Shown piece after piece: positions 7,792 to 14,932 of a stretch of DNA of 64,000 nucleotides. Each line of letters begins with the position of its first letter. The stretch's first letter is position 1. The stretch is from Streptomyces sp. NRRL F-4489 (GTDB taxonomy: Bacteria > Actinomycetota > Actinomycetes > Streptomycetales > Streptomycetaceae): the NCBI RefSeq assembly GCF_001509485.1, contig NZ_LLZI01000191.1:6109-70108 (forward strand), written 5' to 3'. The notes under the pieces were generated by a model. The model was not told the origin of the DNA and searched no databases. It saw only the letters and a program-made list of their open reading frames with translations. The position numbers and the translations under genes were made by a program.

Positions 7792-9449
7792 GCCAGGTCC
7801 CGGGCCAGCGCCCGCCCCGCCGCGCGGCCGGAGAAGATGCAGCCGCCCAGGAACGTCCCCTCCAGCGCGTTGTAGCCGTGCACCCCGCCGCCGCCGAAGC
7901 CGGCCGCCTCGCCGGCCGCGTACAGCCCGTCGAAGACCGTGCCGTCCGGCCGCACCACCTGCGAGTCCAGGGTGGTCTCCAGCCCGCCGAGCGTCTTACG
8001 GGTCAGCACGTGCAGCCGGACCGCGATCAGCGGACCGTGCGCCGGGTCGAGCAGCCGGTGCGGCCGGGCGACCCGGGTCAGTTTGTCCGGCCAGTACTGC
8101 CGGGCGTTGCGGATCGCCATCAGCTGGAGGTCCTTGGAATACGGGTGGGCCACCGCGCGGTCCCGGGCCAGCACCTCCCGCTCGACCTGCGCGTAATCCA
8201 GCGGAAGGGACGGTTCCAGGGCGTTCATCCCGGCGACCAGCTCGCGCAGGGTGCGGCGGACGACGAAGTCCTCGCCGCGGTCGAGGAACGCCTGGACCGG
8301 GCCGGGCGCGCCCTTCTTCACCCGCGACAGCGCGAGTTTGAGGTCCTTCCCCGTGATGTCCGGATTCTGCTCGGACCCGGAGAGCGCGAACTCCTTCTCC
8401 ACGATGGAGCGGGTCAGGATGAACCAGGTGTGGTCGTGACCGGTGTGCGCGATGTGGCGCAGGGTGCCCAGGGTGTCGTGCCCGGGGAAGAGCGGTGCGG
8501 GCAGCCGGCGCCCGGTGGCGTCCAGCCACAGCGACGACGGGCCGGGGATGATCCGGATGGCGTGGTCCGGCCAGACGGGGTCCCAGTTCTTGATGCCCTC
8601 GGTGTAGTGCCACATCCGGTCGCGGTTGACCAGGGAGGCGCCGGCGCGTTCGGTGATCTCCAGCATCCGCCCGTCCACGTAGGCGGGCACCCCGGTGATC
8701 ATCGAGGAGGGGGCCGGTCCGAGCCGCTCCGCGGGCCAGTTCTTGCGCACCAGCTCGTGGTTGCCGCCGATACCGCCGGAGGTCACCACCACGGCCTGCG
8801 CCCGGAGTTCGAACTCGCCCTCGCTCTCCCGGGACGAGGCCACCCCGCGCGGCAGGTCCGAGGGCGCCAGCGTGCGGCCGCGCACGCCGGTCACCGCGCC
8901 GTCCGCGACGATCAGTTCGTCGACCCGGTGCCGGTGCCGGAACTCCACCAGCCCGCGCGCGGCCGCGGCCCGTACCGGCTCGGCGAAGATCCGCACCACC
9001 TCGGGGCCGGTCCCCCACGTCAGGTGGAAGCGCGGGACGGAGTTGCCGTGCCCGCCCGCCAGGCCCGCGCCGCGCTCGGCCCAGCCGACGGTCGGGGTGA
9101 GCCGCAGCCCGAGCCCGTGGAGGTAGCCGCGCTTCTCACCGGCGGCGAAGTCCACGTAGGCGCGCGCCCACTGGCGCGGCCAGTGGTCCTCCCGTTCGCG
9201 GTCGAAACCGGCCGAATCCAGCCAGTCGGACAGCGCCAGCTCGGCCGAGTCCCGGATGCCGGCCCGCCGCTGCTCCGGGCTGTCCACCAGGAACAACCCG
9301 CCCAGCGACCAGAACGCCTGCCCGCCCAGGTTGGCCGCGCTCTCCTGGTCGACGACGATCACCCGCCGCCCGGCACGCGTCAGTTCATACGTCGCGACCA
9401 GGCCGGCCAGCCCGGCCCCGACGACGATCACATCGGCATCGTCACTCAT
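7788..9449 (-). CDS. FAD-binding dehydrogenase, 3-ketosteroid dehydrogenase-like
   Basis: This 553-residue flavoprotein has an N-terminal Rossmann motif VIVVGAGLAGLVATYELTRAG (residues about 7-27), the acidic VVDQE that binds ribose, and a C-terminal FAD-binding segment FGGGGVHGYNALEGTFLGG. These are the hallmarks of the fumarate reductase/succinate dehydrogenase flavoprotein group that includes KsdD and urocanate-reductase-like enzymes. The ATG at 9449 is preceded by GAAGGAG. It overlaps the TetR gene by 8 bp upstream and the SDR gene by 4 bp downstream, so the order is TetR-FAD enzyme-SDR in one operon. The substrate cannot be told from sequence. Confidence 0.85.
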   Translation of the reverse strand: MSDDADVIVVGAGLAGLVATYELTRAGRRVIVVDQESAANLGGQAFWSLGGLFLVDSPEQRRAGIRDSAELALSDWLDSAGFDREREDHWPRQWARAYVDFAAGEKRGYLHGLGLRLTPTVGWAERGAGLAGGHGNSVPRFHLTWGTGPEVVRIFAEPVRAAAARGLVEFRHRHRVDELIVADGAVTGVRGRTLAPSDLPRGVASSRESEGEFELRAQAVVVTSGGIGGNHELVRKNWPAERLGPAPSSMITGVPAYVDGRMLEITERAGASLVNRDRMWHYTEGIKNWDPVWPDHAIRIIPGPSSLWLDATGRRLPAPLFPGHDTLGTLRHIAHTGHDHTWFILTRSIVEKEFALSGSEQNPDITGKDLKLALSRVKKGAPGPVQAFLDRGEDFVVRRTLRELVAGMNALEPSLPLDYAQVEREVLARDRAVAHPYSKDLQLMAIRNARQYWPDKLTRVARPHRLLDPAHGPLIAVRLHVLTRKTLGGLETTLDSQVVRPDGTVFDGLYAAGEAAGFGGGGVHGYNALEGTFLGGCIFSGRAAGRALARDLA

Positions 9450-10155
9450 GGGGAGCTCCTTCGGGGGTGGGGGTGAAGGGTGGGGCGTCGGTGAACGGGT
9501 CGGCGCAGGCGGACGGGCCTTGTGCGGTGCACGGCTCCGCGTCTGCGGCCGCTGGTGTGCTGTACGCATCCAACACCCGCGCGAACAGCTCCGCCCGGCG
9601 CCGCCGCACCTCCGTTGAGGCCGGCTCCAGCAGGACCTGCACGGCCGTACCGTCGTGCACGGCGACCAGCGCCTGCCCCAGCGCGGCCGGGTCCGGAACG
9701 GTCCGCCCGGCTCGTTCCAGCGCGGCCACCACGACCGGCAGCACGGTGTCCTGAACGGCCTGCTCGCGGGCGGCCACGACATGGCGGAGCGACGGATTCC
9801 GCAGCGCGTGCGCGGTGAACTCCGCGGTGATCCGGTACCACGCGTCATCCACCGGGACCGCCGCCAGCGCGGCCTGCACCGCCTCCCGCGGCGAGGCGGC
9901 CGGCACCCGCGCCAGCGCCGCCCGCAGATCGTCCAGCAGCCGCGCCGAACGCTCCTCCCACATGGCCAGGAAGAGCTCATCGAGCGAGACGAAATTCGAG
10001 TAGAACGCGCCCCGGGTGTACCCCGCCCGCTCGCAGACCTGCTCCACGGTCGTCCGCCCGAACCCGGTCTCGGCGAACACCTCCAGCGCCGCATCCAGCA
10101 ACCGCCGCCGCGTCCGCCCCCGCCGCGCCGTCACCCGCTTCGCCCCACCACCCAC
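9442..10155 (-). CDS. TetR/AcrR family regulator of the FAD dehydrogenase/SDR operon
   Basis: This 237-residue protein has an N-terminal HTH (RTTVEQVCERAGYTRGAFYSNF), a variant frequent in TetR regulators of lipid and steroid catabolism. The helical ligand domain is followed by a Pro-rich, probably disordered tail. The GTG start at 10155 has GGAGG just upstream. The stop codon lies inside the start region of the next gene (8-bp overlap). A 33-bp near-palindrome at 10211-10243 is the natural operator, so the regulator probably represses its own operon until a ligand binds. Confidence 0.88.
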   Translation of the reverse strand: MGGGAKRVTARRGRTRRRLLDAALEVFAETGFGRTTVEQVCERAGYTRGAFYSNFVSLDELFLAMWEERSARLLDDLRAALARVPAASPREAVQAALAAVPVDDAWYRITAEFTAHALRNPSLRHVVAAREQAVQDTVLPVVVAALERAGRTVPDPAALGQALVAVHDGTAVQVLLEPASTEVRRRRAELFARVLDAYSTPAAADAEPCTAQGPSACADPFTDAPPFTPTPEGAPHE

Positions 10156-10210
10156 ACGGACCTCCCGGCCTCAGGCGACACCCGATGCCCGATACCCGGG
10201 CGGCCTCACC

Positions 10211-10243
10211 GATACACGAACGTATCCGATGCGTTCTTGTATC
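10211..10243. promoter_or_regulatory. 33-bp near-perfect palindrome, operator of the TetR-FAD-SDR operon
   Basis: The left arm GATACACGAACGTATC (10211-10226) and right arm GATGCGTTCTTGTATC (10228-10243) match as an inverted repeat at 14 of 16 positions around a single central base (10227). It sits 56 bp upstream of the TetR start, where the operon promoter must lie. The length and A/T content are typical of TetR sites that bind two dimers. The remaining sequence to 10458 holds no recognisable gene. Confidence 0.65.
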
Positions 10244-10458
10244 AACAAGGGTGCGGACGGGGCGGGGGGAGGGCGGATCCGATGGATCGCCTGCACAGAC
10301 CGCTCGTCACCTGCCGTGCGCCTGCAACGGGCTTGTCAAATCGTCGAGTTCGCCGTGGTCATCTGGTGGGAACGCCAGGCTGATGCCGCGGCAAAGGTAG
10401 TTGGTTAAGGGGTGGGCCGCGGTGTCGCACTTCGATTCCTTCGAGTAAAGGACACGTC

Positions 10459-10647
10459 GTGCCCACTCCTGGTGTGTTGAGGATCTTCCTCCCTGCACTC
10501 TCGCTCCTGCCCCTGCTGCTGTTCGTCTTGCTGTCGGCGCCGGCGTGGGTTTGCTGGCCCTTCATGCCGGTACGAAGGCAAAGGGTCGTGATCGAGGTCT
10601 TGCAGAAGTTGATCGACTGGACGCGCACCTGCGCCAAGGGTCGATAG
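10459..10647 (+). CDS. small hydrophobic protein, one membrane helix (62 aa)
   Basis: The frame opens with GTG preceded by AAAGGA at a good distance. The product has a hydrophobic helix at about residues 8-32 (IFLPALSLLPLLLFVLLSAP), an AWVCWPF motif, then a basic cytoplasmic tail (RRQRVVIEVLQKLIDWTRT). A perfect 15-bp terminator begins 17 bp after the stop codon, so the unit looks like a complete small gene. I vaguely remember similar one-helix proteins with an SAPAW..WPF signature in Streptomyces but cannot name a function. Nothing indicates a toxin-antitoxin partner. Confidence 0.6.
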   Translation: MPTPGVLRIFLPALSLLPLLLFVLLSAPAWVCWPFMPVRRQRVVIEVLQKLIDWTRTCAKGR

Positions 10648-10664
10648 CCGCCGGAGGAAGTGAG

Positions 10665-10698
10665 GGAGGCGGGTGGCTGGAAACAGCCACCCGCCTCC
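10665..10698 (+). terminator. intrinsic-type terminator, 15-bp perfect stem with GAAA tetraloop
   Basis: GGAGGCGGGTGGCTG (10665-10679) pairs without mismatch with CAGCCACCCGCCTCC (10684-10698) around the stable tetraloop GAAA. No U-run follows, which is normal in Streptomyces. It closes the small gene at 10459-10647 and may also stop antisense reads from the convergent ATPase gene. Confidence 0.85.
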
Positions 10699-10825
10699 GT
10701 TCAGATGCAGCGAGTCCCGTACGCGACGGGCGAGGGAAGCGGCGTTCGCCCCGGCGCGCCGCTCACCTATCCCACCGCAGCACGTTTTGGCAGGTCAAGG
10801 CCGATGGTTTCCCGGATCCACCCGG

Positions 10826-11308
10826 TCACGACGCCATCGGCAGGGCCGCGTCCTCGCGCCATTTGAGGATTTTGTCGAAGCTGACGACGGCGCCGTGGCG
10901 GCCGGGGCGGTTGCGGTACTGGACGTGGTCGGTGAGGGCCTCGATCAGAAAAAGCCCCCGGCCGTCCTCGGCGTATCCGGGGGCCTGCGCGGGGGCGGGT
11001 ACGGGGGCCGGCGCGGGGGCGCGGTCCGGGGCGGGATGGGGAGGGGCGGCGGGGTGGAAGCCGGGGCCGGAGTCGGTGACCTCGATGCGGCAGGTGTCGC
11101 CGTCGATGTAGGCGGTGACGCGGTAGTCCTCGGAGGTGTCGCCGCCGTGCTCGACGGCGTTGGCGCAGGCTTCGGAGAGGGCGACCGAGAGGTCGTAGCA
11201 GATCTCGGGATCGACGCCGGCGGTCTCCATCGCGCCGAGCAGCAGGCGCCGGGCGAGCGGCACACTCGCGGCCTCACGCCGCAGATGGAGGGACCACCAG
11301 ATGCTCAT
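10826..11308 (-). CDS. RsbW/SpoIIAB-like anti-sigma ATP-binding protein
   Basis: This is a 160-residue HATPase_c_2 protein. The N box is LSEACANAVEHG, the G1 box is TDSGPGFHP and the G2 box is DGRGLFLIEALTD; an Ala/Pro-rich insertion (about residues 93-112) separates G1 and G2. The ATG at 11308 was preferred to the GTG/ATG further upstream because GGAGGCAGGAGCG precedes it. Streptomyces encodes dozens of such kinases, which bind sigma factors or phosphorylate STAS proteins. No sigma or STAS gene adjoins it. The promoter region to the divergent membrane gene contains clustered ATACGTAT/ATCGAT palindromes (about 11336-11350). Confidence 0.85.
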   Translation of the reverse strand: MSIWWSLHLRREAASVPLARRLLLGAMETAGVDPEICYDLSVALSEACANAVEHGGDTSEDYRVTAYIDGDTCRIEVTDSGPGFHPAAPPHPAPDRAPAPAPVPAPAQAPGYAEDGRGLFLIEALTDHVQYRNRPGRHGAVVSFDKILKWREDAALPMAS

Positions 11309-11560
11309 CGCTCCTGCCTCCTGGCCACGGCTCGACATATCGATACGTATTGCCGGGCCGCACGGTCCGTAAGCGTCTCCGGGACGTGATACCGCTCATT
11401 CGGCGGATGCGGAAAGTGAGCGCACAGGTGTAGGCGAGGTGCCGGGTGCGCGCCGCCGCGCGCCCGGCGCGGGACCCCGGACGCCCTGGCGGACGCCCCG
11501 TCCCCCGGTGCGCGCGGAGCCGGTGAAACCCTGCCGTAGGCGGCCAAGGGGGGCAGTGGG

Positions 11561-12403
11561 ATGATGGCGGCCGCCATGACTGCCCCCTCCGTCCCCACAG
11601 CGCGCGCGGCCGCCGATCTGCGGCTGCTCCGGGCCGCGGTGTTCACCGCGGTCTGCGTCACGCTGTCCGCCGCCGGGCACATGGCCGCCTCGTTCGCCGC
11701 GGTACGGCTGTGGACGCTGGGCCTGGCCGCGGTCGCGGTGTTCGCGGTGGCGGCCCCGCTGGCCGGACGGGAACGCTCGCTCCCGGGGATCGCGGCCGGC
11801 CTGGCGGTCGGCCAGCTGGCGCTGCACGCGCTGTTCGCCATGGGCCAGCACCCGATGCCGGTGCTGCCGGCGCGGCCCGCCGGGCTCTCCGACCAGGCGG
11901 CGGTCGCGCTGGCCCGGCACCTGACCTGCGGGCTGGGCGGCGTACGGATGGACGCCGGGACGGCCCGGCAGCTGCTGGGGCCCGGCGGGGCGGACCTCGC
12001 CATGGACGCCGGGCTGACCGGCGCCGGCGGGCACCCGGGCGGCATGCCGATGATGGCGCACTGCCTGGCGCCGTCGCTGCCCATGCTGCTCGGGCATCTG
12101 CTCGCCGCGCTGGGCCTGGGCTGGCTGCTGCGGCGCGGTGAGGCCGCGCTGTGGCGGCTGGTGCGGCTGTCCGCGCCGGCGGCGGGCGAGCTCGCGGCGC
12201 GGGCGCGGGTCGGCGCGGTGCGACGGTCGCTGACGCTGCTCCGGGCGCTGCTGGCCGGTCTGGGCGCGGCCCAGGAGGAGGGGCGGCGCGCCCCTGCCGC
12301 CTACGGGGACGAGACCGCGCCGCGCGAACCGGCGCTCCACCACAGCGTCATCCGGCGCGGCCCGCCGGCGTACGGCCGGCCGGCCCTCGCCCTCGCGGCC
12401 TGA
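11561..12403 (+). CDS. multi-pass membrane protein of unknown function, next to the copper cluster
   Basis: This 280-residue protein has about five hydrophobic segments (near residues 25-45, 50-65, 75-95 and 165-190) and a cytoplasmic Arg/Ala-rich tail. Between helices it has His- and Met-containing stretches (FAMGQHPMPVLPA, MAHCLAPSLPML, GGMPMM) that could bind copper, and its position directly upstream of YcnI fits that. Starts at ATG 11561, 11564 or 11576 are all possible; AAGGGGGG lies upstream. I do not recognise a named family. A role in copper uptake or sensing is inference from context only. Confidence 0.7.
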   Translation: MMAAAMTAPSVPTARAAADLRLLRAAVFTAVCVTLSAAGHMAASFAAVRLWTLGLAAVAVFAVAAPLAGRERSLPGIAAGLAVGQLALHALFAMGQHPMPVLPARPAGLSDQAAVALARHLTCGLGGVRMDAGTARQLLGPGGADLAMDAGLTGAGGHPGGMPMMAHCLAPSLPMLLGHLLAALGLGWLLRRGEAALWRLVRLSAPAAGELAARARVGAVRRSLTLLRALLAGLGAAQEEGRRAPAAYGDETAPREPALHHSVIRRGPPAYGRPALALAA

Positions 12404-12671
12404 CGCCACGCGCGGCACGTTCCCGCCCGGATACGGGAGGGGAGGCGGCGGCGCGGGCGGCGGTGCGCGCCGGGGCGGGTCGGCCCGTGTGCGTTCAGCG
12501 TTCAGCGTTCGCGTTCAGCCTGTTGCCGTTTGTTCTCCGTGCTTGCTTGCCGAGGGAATCCGGGGCCGGCCCTGGTGGTGTCCAGGGGCGTGTGTGCTCC
12601 GTAGGGGCCTGGGGTCCAGGGAGTCCTTGGTGGTGAGTGTGCGGGGGCCTCTTCTCGTGGAGTGTTTCCTC

Positions 12672-13445
12672 ATGGTTCGTAAGTCTGTTAAGCCCCCTTC
12701 GTCTGCTTCGTCGGCGCCGTCCGGCGCGCGTCGGTTGGCGCGGCGGCTGCCCGTCGTCGGCGGGATCGCGGCCGGCAGTGTGCTGCTGCTGGCCGGTCCG
12801 GCGTTCGCGCATGTGACCGTGCAGCCGGGCACCGCGCCCAAGGGCGGGTTCGCGACCGTCGACATCAAGGTGCCCAACGAGCGCGACAACGCCTCGACGG
12901 TGAAGGTCGAGGTGTCGCTGCCGGCCGACCACCCGCTGGCGTCCGTCATGCCGCAGCCGGTGCCCGGCTGGAAGGTCGAGGTCACCAAGTCCAAGCTCGC
13001 CAAGCCGATCGAGATGGAGGGCGAGAAGATCACCGAGGCGCCCTCGACGGTCACCTGGACCGCGGACGGCGACGGCATCGCGCCGGGGCAGTTCCAGCAG
13101 TTCCCGCTCTCCGTCGGCCAGCTGCCCAGCGACACCGACCAGCTGGTCTTCAAGGCCCTCCAGACGTACTCCAACAAGGAGGTCGTGCGCTGGATCGAGC
13201 CGGCCAAGCCGGGCGGGCCGGAGCCGGAGAACCCGGCGCCGGTGCTCAAGCTGACCGCGGCCGACGCGCAGGACGGCGGCGCCAAGGGGGCCGGCGACGG
13301 CAAGAACGGCGCCAAGGACGGCAGCACCGCCGCCGCGGCACCCGCCAGTGACACCACGGCGCGGGTGCTGGCCATCGGCGGGATCGTCGTCGGCGTGATC
13401 GGCGTCGCGTTCGGCGTGCTCGCCGGGCGGCGGCGCAACGCCTGA
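12672..13445 (+). CDS. ycnI: YcnI-type (DUF1775) copper-binding membrane-anchored protein
   Basis: This is a 257-residue exported protein. A basic N-region and hydrophobic core end in GPAFA, leaving His47 (HVTVQPGTAPKGG) as the mature N-terminus, the residue used by YcnI proteins to bind Cu(II) in a monohistidine brace. The immunoglobulin-like domain (about 47-185) is followed by a Lys/Gly/Asp-rich linker, one membrane helix (VLAIGGIVVGVIGVAFGVLAG) and RRRNA inside. It leads the Sco-ECuC-CopCD-DyP genes on the same strand. The 12404-12671 spacer has no gene; a short GCGTTCA-type repeat lies at 12491-12517. Confidence 0.9.
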   Translation: MVRKSVKPPSSASSAPSGARRLARRLPVVGGIAAGSVLLLAGPAFAHVTVQPGTAPKGGFATVDIKVPNERDNASTVKVEVSLPADHPLASVMPQPVPGWKVEVTKSKLAKPIEMEGEKITEAPSTVTWTADGDGIAPGQFQQFPLSVGQLPSDTDQLVFKALQTYSNKEVVRWIEPAKPGGPEPENPAPVLKLTAADAQDGGAKGAGDGKNGAKDGSTAAAAPASDTTARVLAIGGIVVGVIGVAFGVLAGRRRNA

Positions 13446-13644
13446 CCGGGCGCCCGTCGTCCGCCGGTGCGCAGGCCCGGCCCCGCGCACCGGCGGGCCG
13501 GACCCAGGGCCACTACGGCCCCGGACCGCTGCGGCCCCGCCCCGGCCGGAACCCGGCCCTTACGACCCGATACACCTGATACGCCCGCACATGAACCGGC
13601 CCCGCGCCATGAAACGCGCCATGAAACAACGGGACATATCCGTC

Positions 13645-14316
13645 ATGCCTACTGCCATGCGTAGAAGAAAACTGCTGGTGTCCGCCCTGGGGGCGGCCGC
13701 CGCGCTCGGCCTCACCCTCACCGCCTGCGGCAGCGGCGGCGACGACGCCGACCAGCCCGCCGCCGTGGTCTCCGGGGGGACGGCGGCCAAGCCGATCGTC
13801 ACCCTCGACAACCCGATGGAGAAGCCGGACCTGAGCCTGACCGACTCCGACGGCAAGCCCTACGACCTGCTGGAGAAGACCAAGGGCCACCCGACCCTGA
13901 TCTACTTCGGCTACACCAACTGCCCGGACGTCTGCCCGACCACGATGGCGAACATCGCGGTGGCGGTGAAGCAGCTGCCCAAGGCCGAGCAGAACGACCT
14001 GCGGGTGGTCTTCGTGACCTCCGACCCGGAGCGCGACACCCCGGCCCAGCTCAAGAAGTGGCTCGGCGGTGTCGACCAGGACTTCGTGGGGCTCACCGGT
14101 CCGTTCAAGACCATCCAGCAGGCCGCGCGCAGCGTGAACATCGGCATCGAGGCGCCGGTCAAGAAGAAGAACGGCGACGTGGTCTCCACCCACGGCGCGC
14201 AGGTCCTGCTCAGCTCCCCCAAGGACGACAAGATCCACTGGATGGGCATGCAGGAAGCCACCTCCGACAACTACACCTCCGCACTTCCGAAGATCATCAA
14301 GGGACAGAACCCGTGA
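13645..14316 (+). CDS. sco: Sco1/SenC family copper chaperone lipoprotein
   Basis: This is a 223-residue lipoprotein: signal peptide MPTAMRRRKLLVSALG with lipobox LTAC before GSGGDDAD. The thioredoxin-fold domain has the copper-binding CxxxC in NCPDVCPTT and the conserved His in STHGAQVLL. In Streptomyces lividans, Sco delivers copper to cytochrome c oxidase subunit II and acts with ECuC and DyP/GlxA in development. The start is chosen to give a normal signal peptide; ATGs at 13591, 13609 and 13621 are in frame. Its TGA overlaps the GTG of the next gene (GTGA). Confidence 0.92.
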   Translation: MPTAMRRRKLLVSALGAAAALGLTLTACGSGGDDADQPAAVVSGGTAAKPIVTLDNPMEKPDLSLTDSDGKPYDLLEKTKGHPTLIYFGYTNCPDVCPTTMANIAVAVKQLPKAEQNDLRVVFVTSDPERDTPAQLKKWLGGVDQDFVGLTGPFKTIQQAARSVNIGIEAPVKKKNGDVVSTHGAQVLLSSPKDDKIHWMGMQEATSDNYTSALPKIIKGQNP

Positions 14317-14840
14317 ACCGCCGCACCACCCCCCGCGCCCCCTTCGCCCCGGCCACCCGCCGCACCGCCCTGGCCGCCGGCCTCGGTCTCGCCGCCGCCC
14401 TGACGCTGGCCGGCTGCGGCGGCAGCGCCTCCGGGAACGCCAAGGACGGCAAGGACGCCAAGGACGGCAAGCCGCAGCTCGCCGTCAGCGGCGCGTACAT
14501 GCCGCAGCCGATCACCCAGCAGATGGCCGGCGCGTACTTCACCGTCAAGAACACCGGGTCCGCGGCCGACAAGCTGACCTCGGTGACCAGCGACCTGTCC
14601 AAGGACATCACCCTGCACAAGACCACCGGCAACAAGATGGAGCAGGTCGACTCCCTGCCGGTGCCCGCCAACGGGGAGCTGAAGCTGAGCGCCGGCGGCA
14701 ACCACCTGATGTTCATGGACCTGTCGCGCAAGCCGGCCGCCGGCCAGACGGTCACCGTCGAGCTGCACTTCGCCACCGCCGCGCCCGTCAAGGTCGAGGT
14801 GCCGGTGAAGCCCGCCGACTACCGGCCGGCCGCGCACTAA
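14313..14840 (+). CDS. ecuC: ECuC/PCuAC-type extracytoplasmic copper chaperone lipoprotein
   Basis: This is a 175-residue lipoprotein with lipobox LAGC. The PCuAC domain (DUF461) carries the Cu(I) ligand pattern of the family: a His (LHKTTGNKM), a Met seven residues on, and NHLMFM with the second His and Met. A KDGKDAKDGK linker follows the lipidated cysteine. It is translationally coupled to Sco (4-bp overlap). Known partners in Streptomyces suggest it hands Cu(I) to Sco or to the CuA site of the oxidase. Confidence 0.92.
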   Translation: MNRRTTPRAPFAPATRRTALAAGLGLAAALTLAGCGGSASGNAKDGKDAKDGKPQLAVSGAYMPQPITQQMAGAYFTVKNTGSAADKLTSVTSDLSKDITLHKTTGNKMEQVDSLPVPANGELKLSAGGNHLMFMDLSRKPAAGQTVTVELHFATAAPVKVEVPVKPADYRPAAH

Positions 14841-14932
14841 CGGGCCGCGCCCGCGCACCACGTGGACGGACCGCCCGCGGTCCCCTGAAGGAGACGGAAA
14901 CCCTCATGCCGACGGGAAGGGGAGCGAACACC

